Source: Pleurotus ostreatus/Saccharomyces cerevisiae fusant (Eukaryota > Opisthokonta). From it: a stretch of 64,000 nucleotides of DNA. Made by a program: the position numbers and the translations under genes. The DNA is taken from positions 62,001 through 126,000 of the forward strand of contig JAMQCK010000046.1 in NCBI GenBank assembly GCA_024196135.1, written 5' to 3'. The notes beneath the pieces were generated by a model that saw only the letters and a list, made by a program, of their open reading frames with translations, did no database searches and was not told where the DNA came from. This document shows positions 63,336-64,000 of this stretch, piece by piece (the stretch's first letter is position 1; each line of letters starts with the position of its first letter).

Positions 63336-64000
63336 TGTCAAAGACCGCGCAGTTTAACGAAGCGTCTGAGAGCGGTCCTCAGAATCGCGGGTATACCAAA
63401 GGATGATGGTCGTTGCGGAAGAGAGGGATAGCAGACCGGTCACAGTATGCCCGATTCGCTCATGCTATTCGATCTACTCCTACGACACACAAAGTACCCT
63501 ACGACGTATATGCTATGCCTGTCCATGTTGCGGGCCCACCGAGCTGCCCTGCAGGCAAATTTTCATCGCGATAACGCGACACGCGGTTGGCATCGGTGCT
63601 GCGACAGGTAATCAGCGCAAAATCCCTGACCCCGAACAAAAGACTCACATTGCCAGCACCGGTGGATAGAGCATGATGGGCGCTATGCCCGCCTTGAGCC
63701 AGGCAGGCAAGTGCGGCGGCGGGGGGCAATTGAACATACTAGGATATCGTGACTAATGCGGCCCTTCGCCTCCTAGCGCTTGCCGAAAGTATGAGCGAAC
63801 GAGACAGAAAGCAGCTCGCACAGCATGATGCTGCTCGGGGCGGGAAGGTAGACGGGCAGTGAAGGGGGATGAGGAGAGGGGCACGACCCGGGGAAAGACT
63901 TGACATTGTCGGGAACGAAGTGACAGTGTCGACGTCAGTGAAAGCGCCTTCAAGGTATCCTGAGACCAGACAGTTGGCCGCTTGCTAGACCACGGGAGCA
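63336..64000. other. Upstream region of Rco1-like gene, window edge
   Basis: Promoter of the Rco1-like gene. No gene or RNA is seen up to the end of the window; any divergent neighbour would start beyond it. Confidence 0.5.

Overview
This is a 64 kb piece of nuclear DNA from a filamentous basidiomycete, most likely an Agaricomycete. The genes are dense and GC-rich. Almost every gene is cut by short introns of about 47-60 nt with GTRNGT-like donors. The set includes fungal-type proteins (Pho85-type cyclins, a Zn2Cys6 factor, a Pom1-type DYRK kinase, a delta-12 desaturase, a FAS1 protein) and a DUF6535-type membrane protein, a family expanded mainly in Agaricomycetes. Exon-intron models were built by hand from reading frames, splice signals and family similarity; no database was searched.

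Layout, left to right. 1-7,987: Pcl-type cyclin (+), dihydrofolate synthase (-) and kinetochore NUF2 (-). 8,115-15,172: RecQ helicase (+), divergent from NUF2 across a 127-bp promoter rich in ACGCG boxes, and polynucleotide kinase 3'-phosphatase (+). 15,474-24,621: GALT (-), DDX41 helicase (+), a small Zn2Cys6 factor (-) and a J-domain/ankyrin/coiled-coil/RG protein (+). 26,298-35,822: large Pom1-like DYRK kinase (+), delta-12 fatty acid desaturase (+) and a short-chain dehydrogenase (-). 36,165-44,583: tRNA-Lys(CTT) with intron (-), mitochondrial dehydrogenase kinase (-), 26S proteasome Rpt1 (-), V-ATPase subunit A (+) and a second Pcl-type cyclin (-), paralogous to the first. 46,795-49,170: secreted FAS1 protein with a long Pro/His-rich insertion. 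49,497-53,935: DUF6535-like gene (-) split by a LINE-type retroelement. 54,657-63,335: MOD5-type tRNA isopentenyltransferase (-), SmD1 (+), F-box protein (+) and an Rco1-like double-PHD protein (-).

Most genes are single-copy housekeeping genes with no shared pathway. Themes that recur are cell cycle and chromosome maintenance (two Pcl cyclins, NUF2, RecQ, PNKP, DYRK), RNA processing (DDX41, SmD1, MOD5, tRNA-Lys) and protein turnover or folding (Rpt1, J-domain protein, F-box protein).

The most unusual region is 51.2-52.8 kb. A 1,579-bp element carries only a LINE-type ORF1 with zinc knuckles, has no reverse transcriptase, ends in a (CTAC)n tail and is flanked by a perfect 13-bp target-site duplication. 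It sits inside an exon of the DUF6535-like gene and continues its reading frame. It looks like a fungal counterpart of ORF1-only half-LINEs. Other notable points are a pair of diverged cyclins with 7-residue repeat tails, micro-exons of 8, 9 and 14 nt, an SDR with Phe at the usual catalytic Tyr position, and introns that stay open in frame and would mislead ORF-based annotation.
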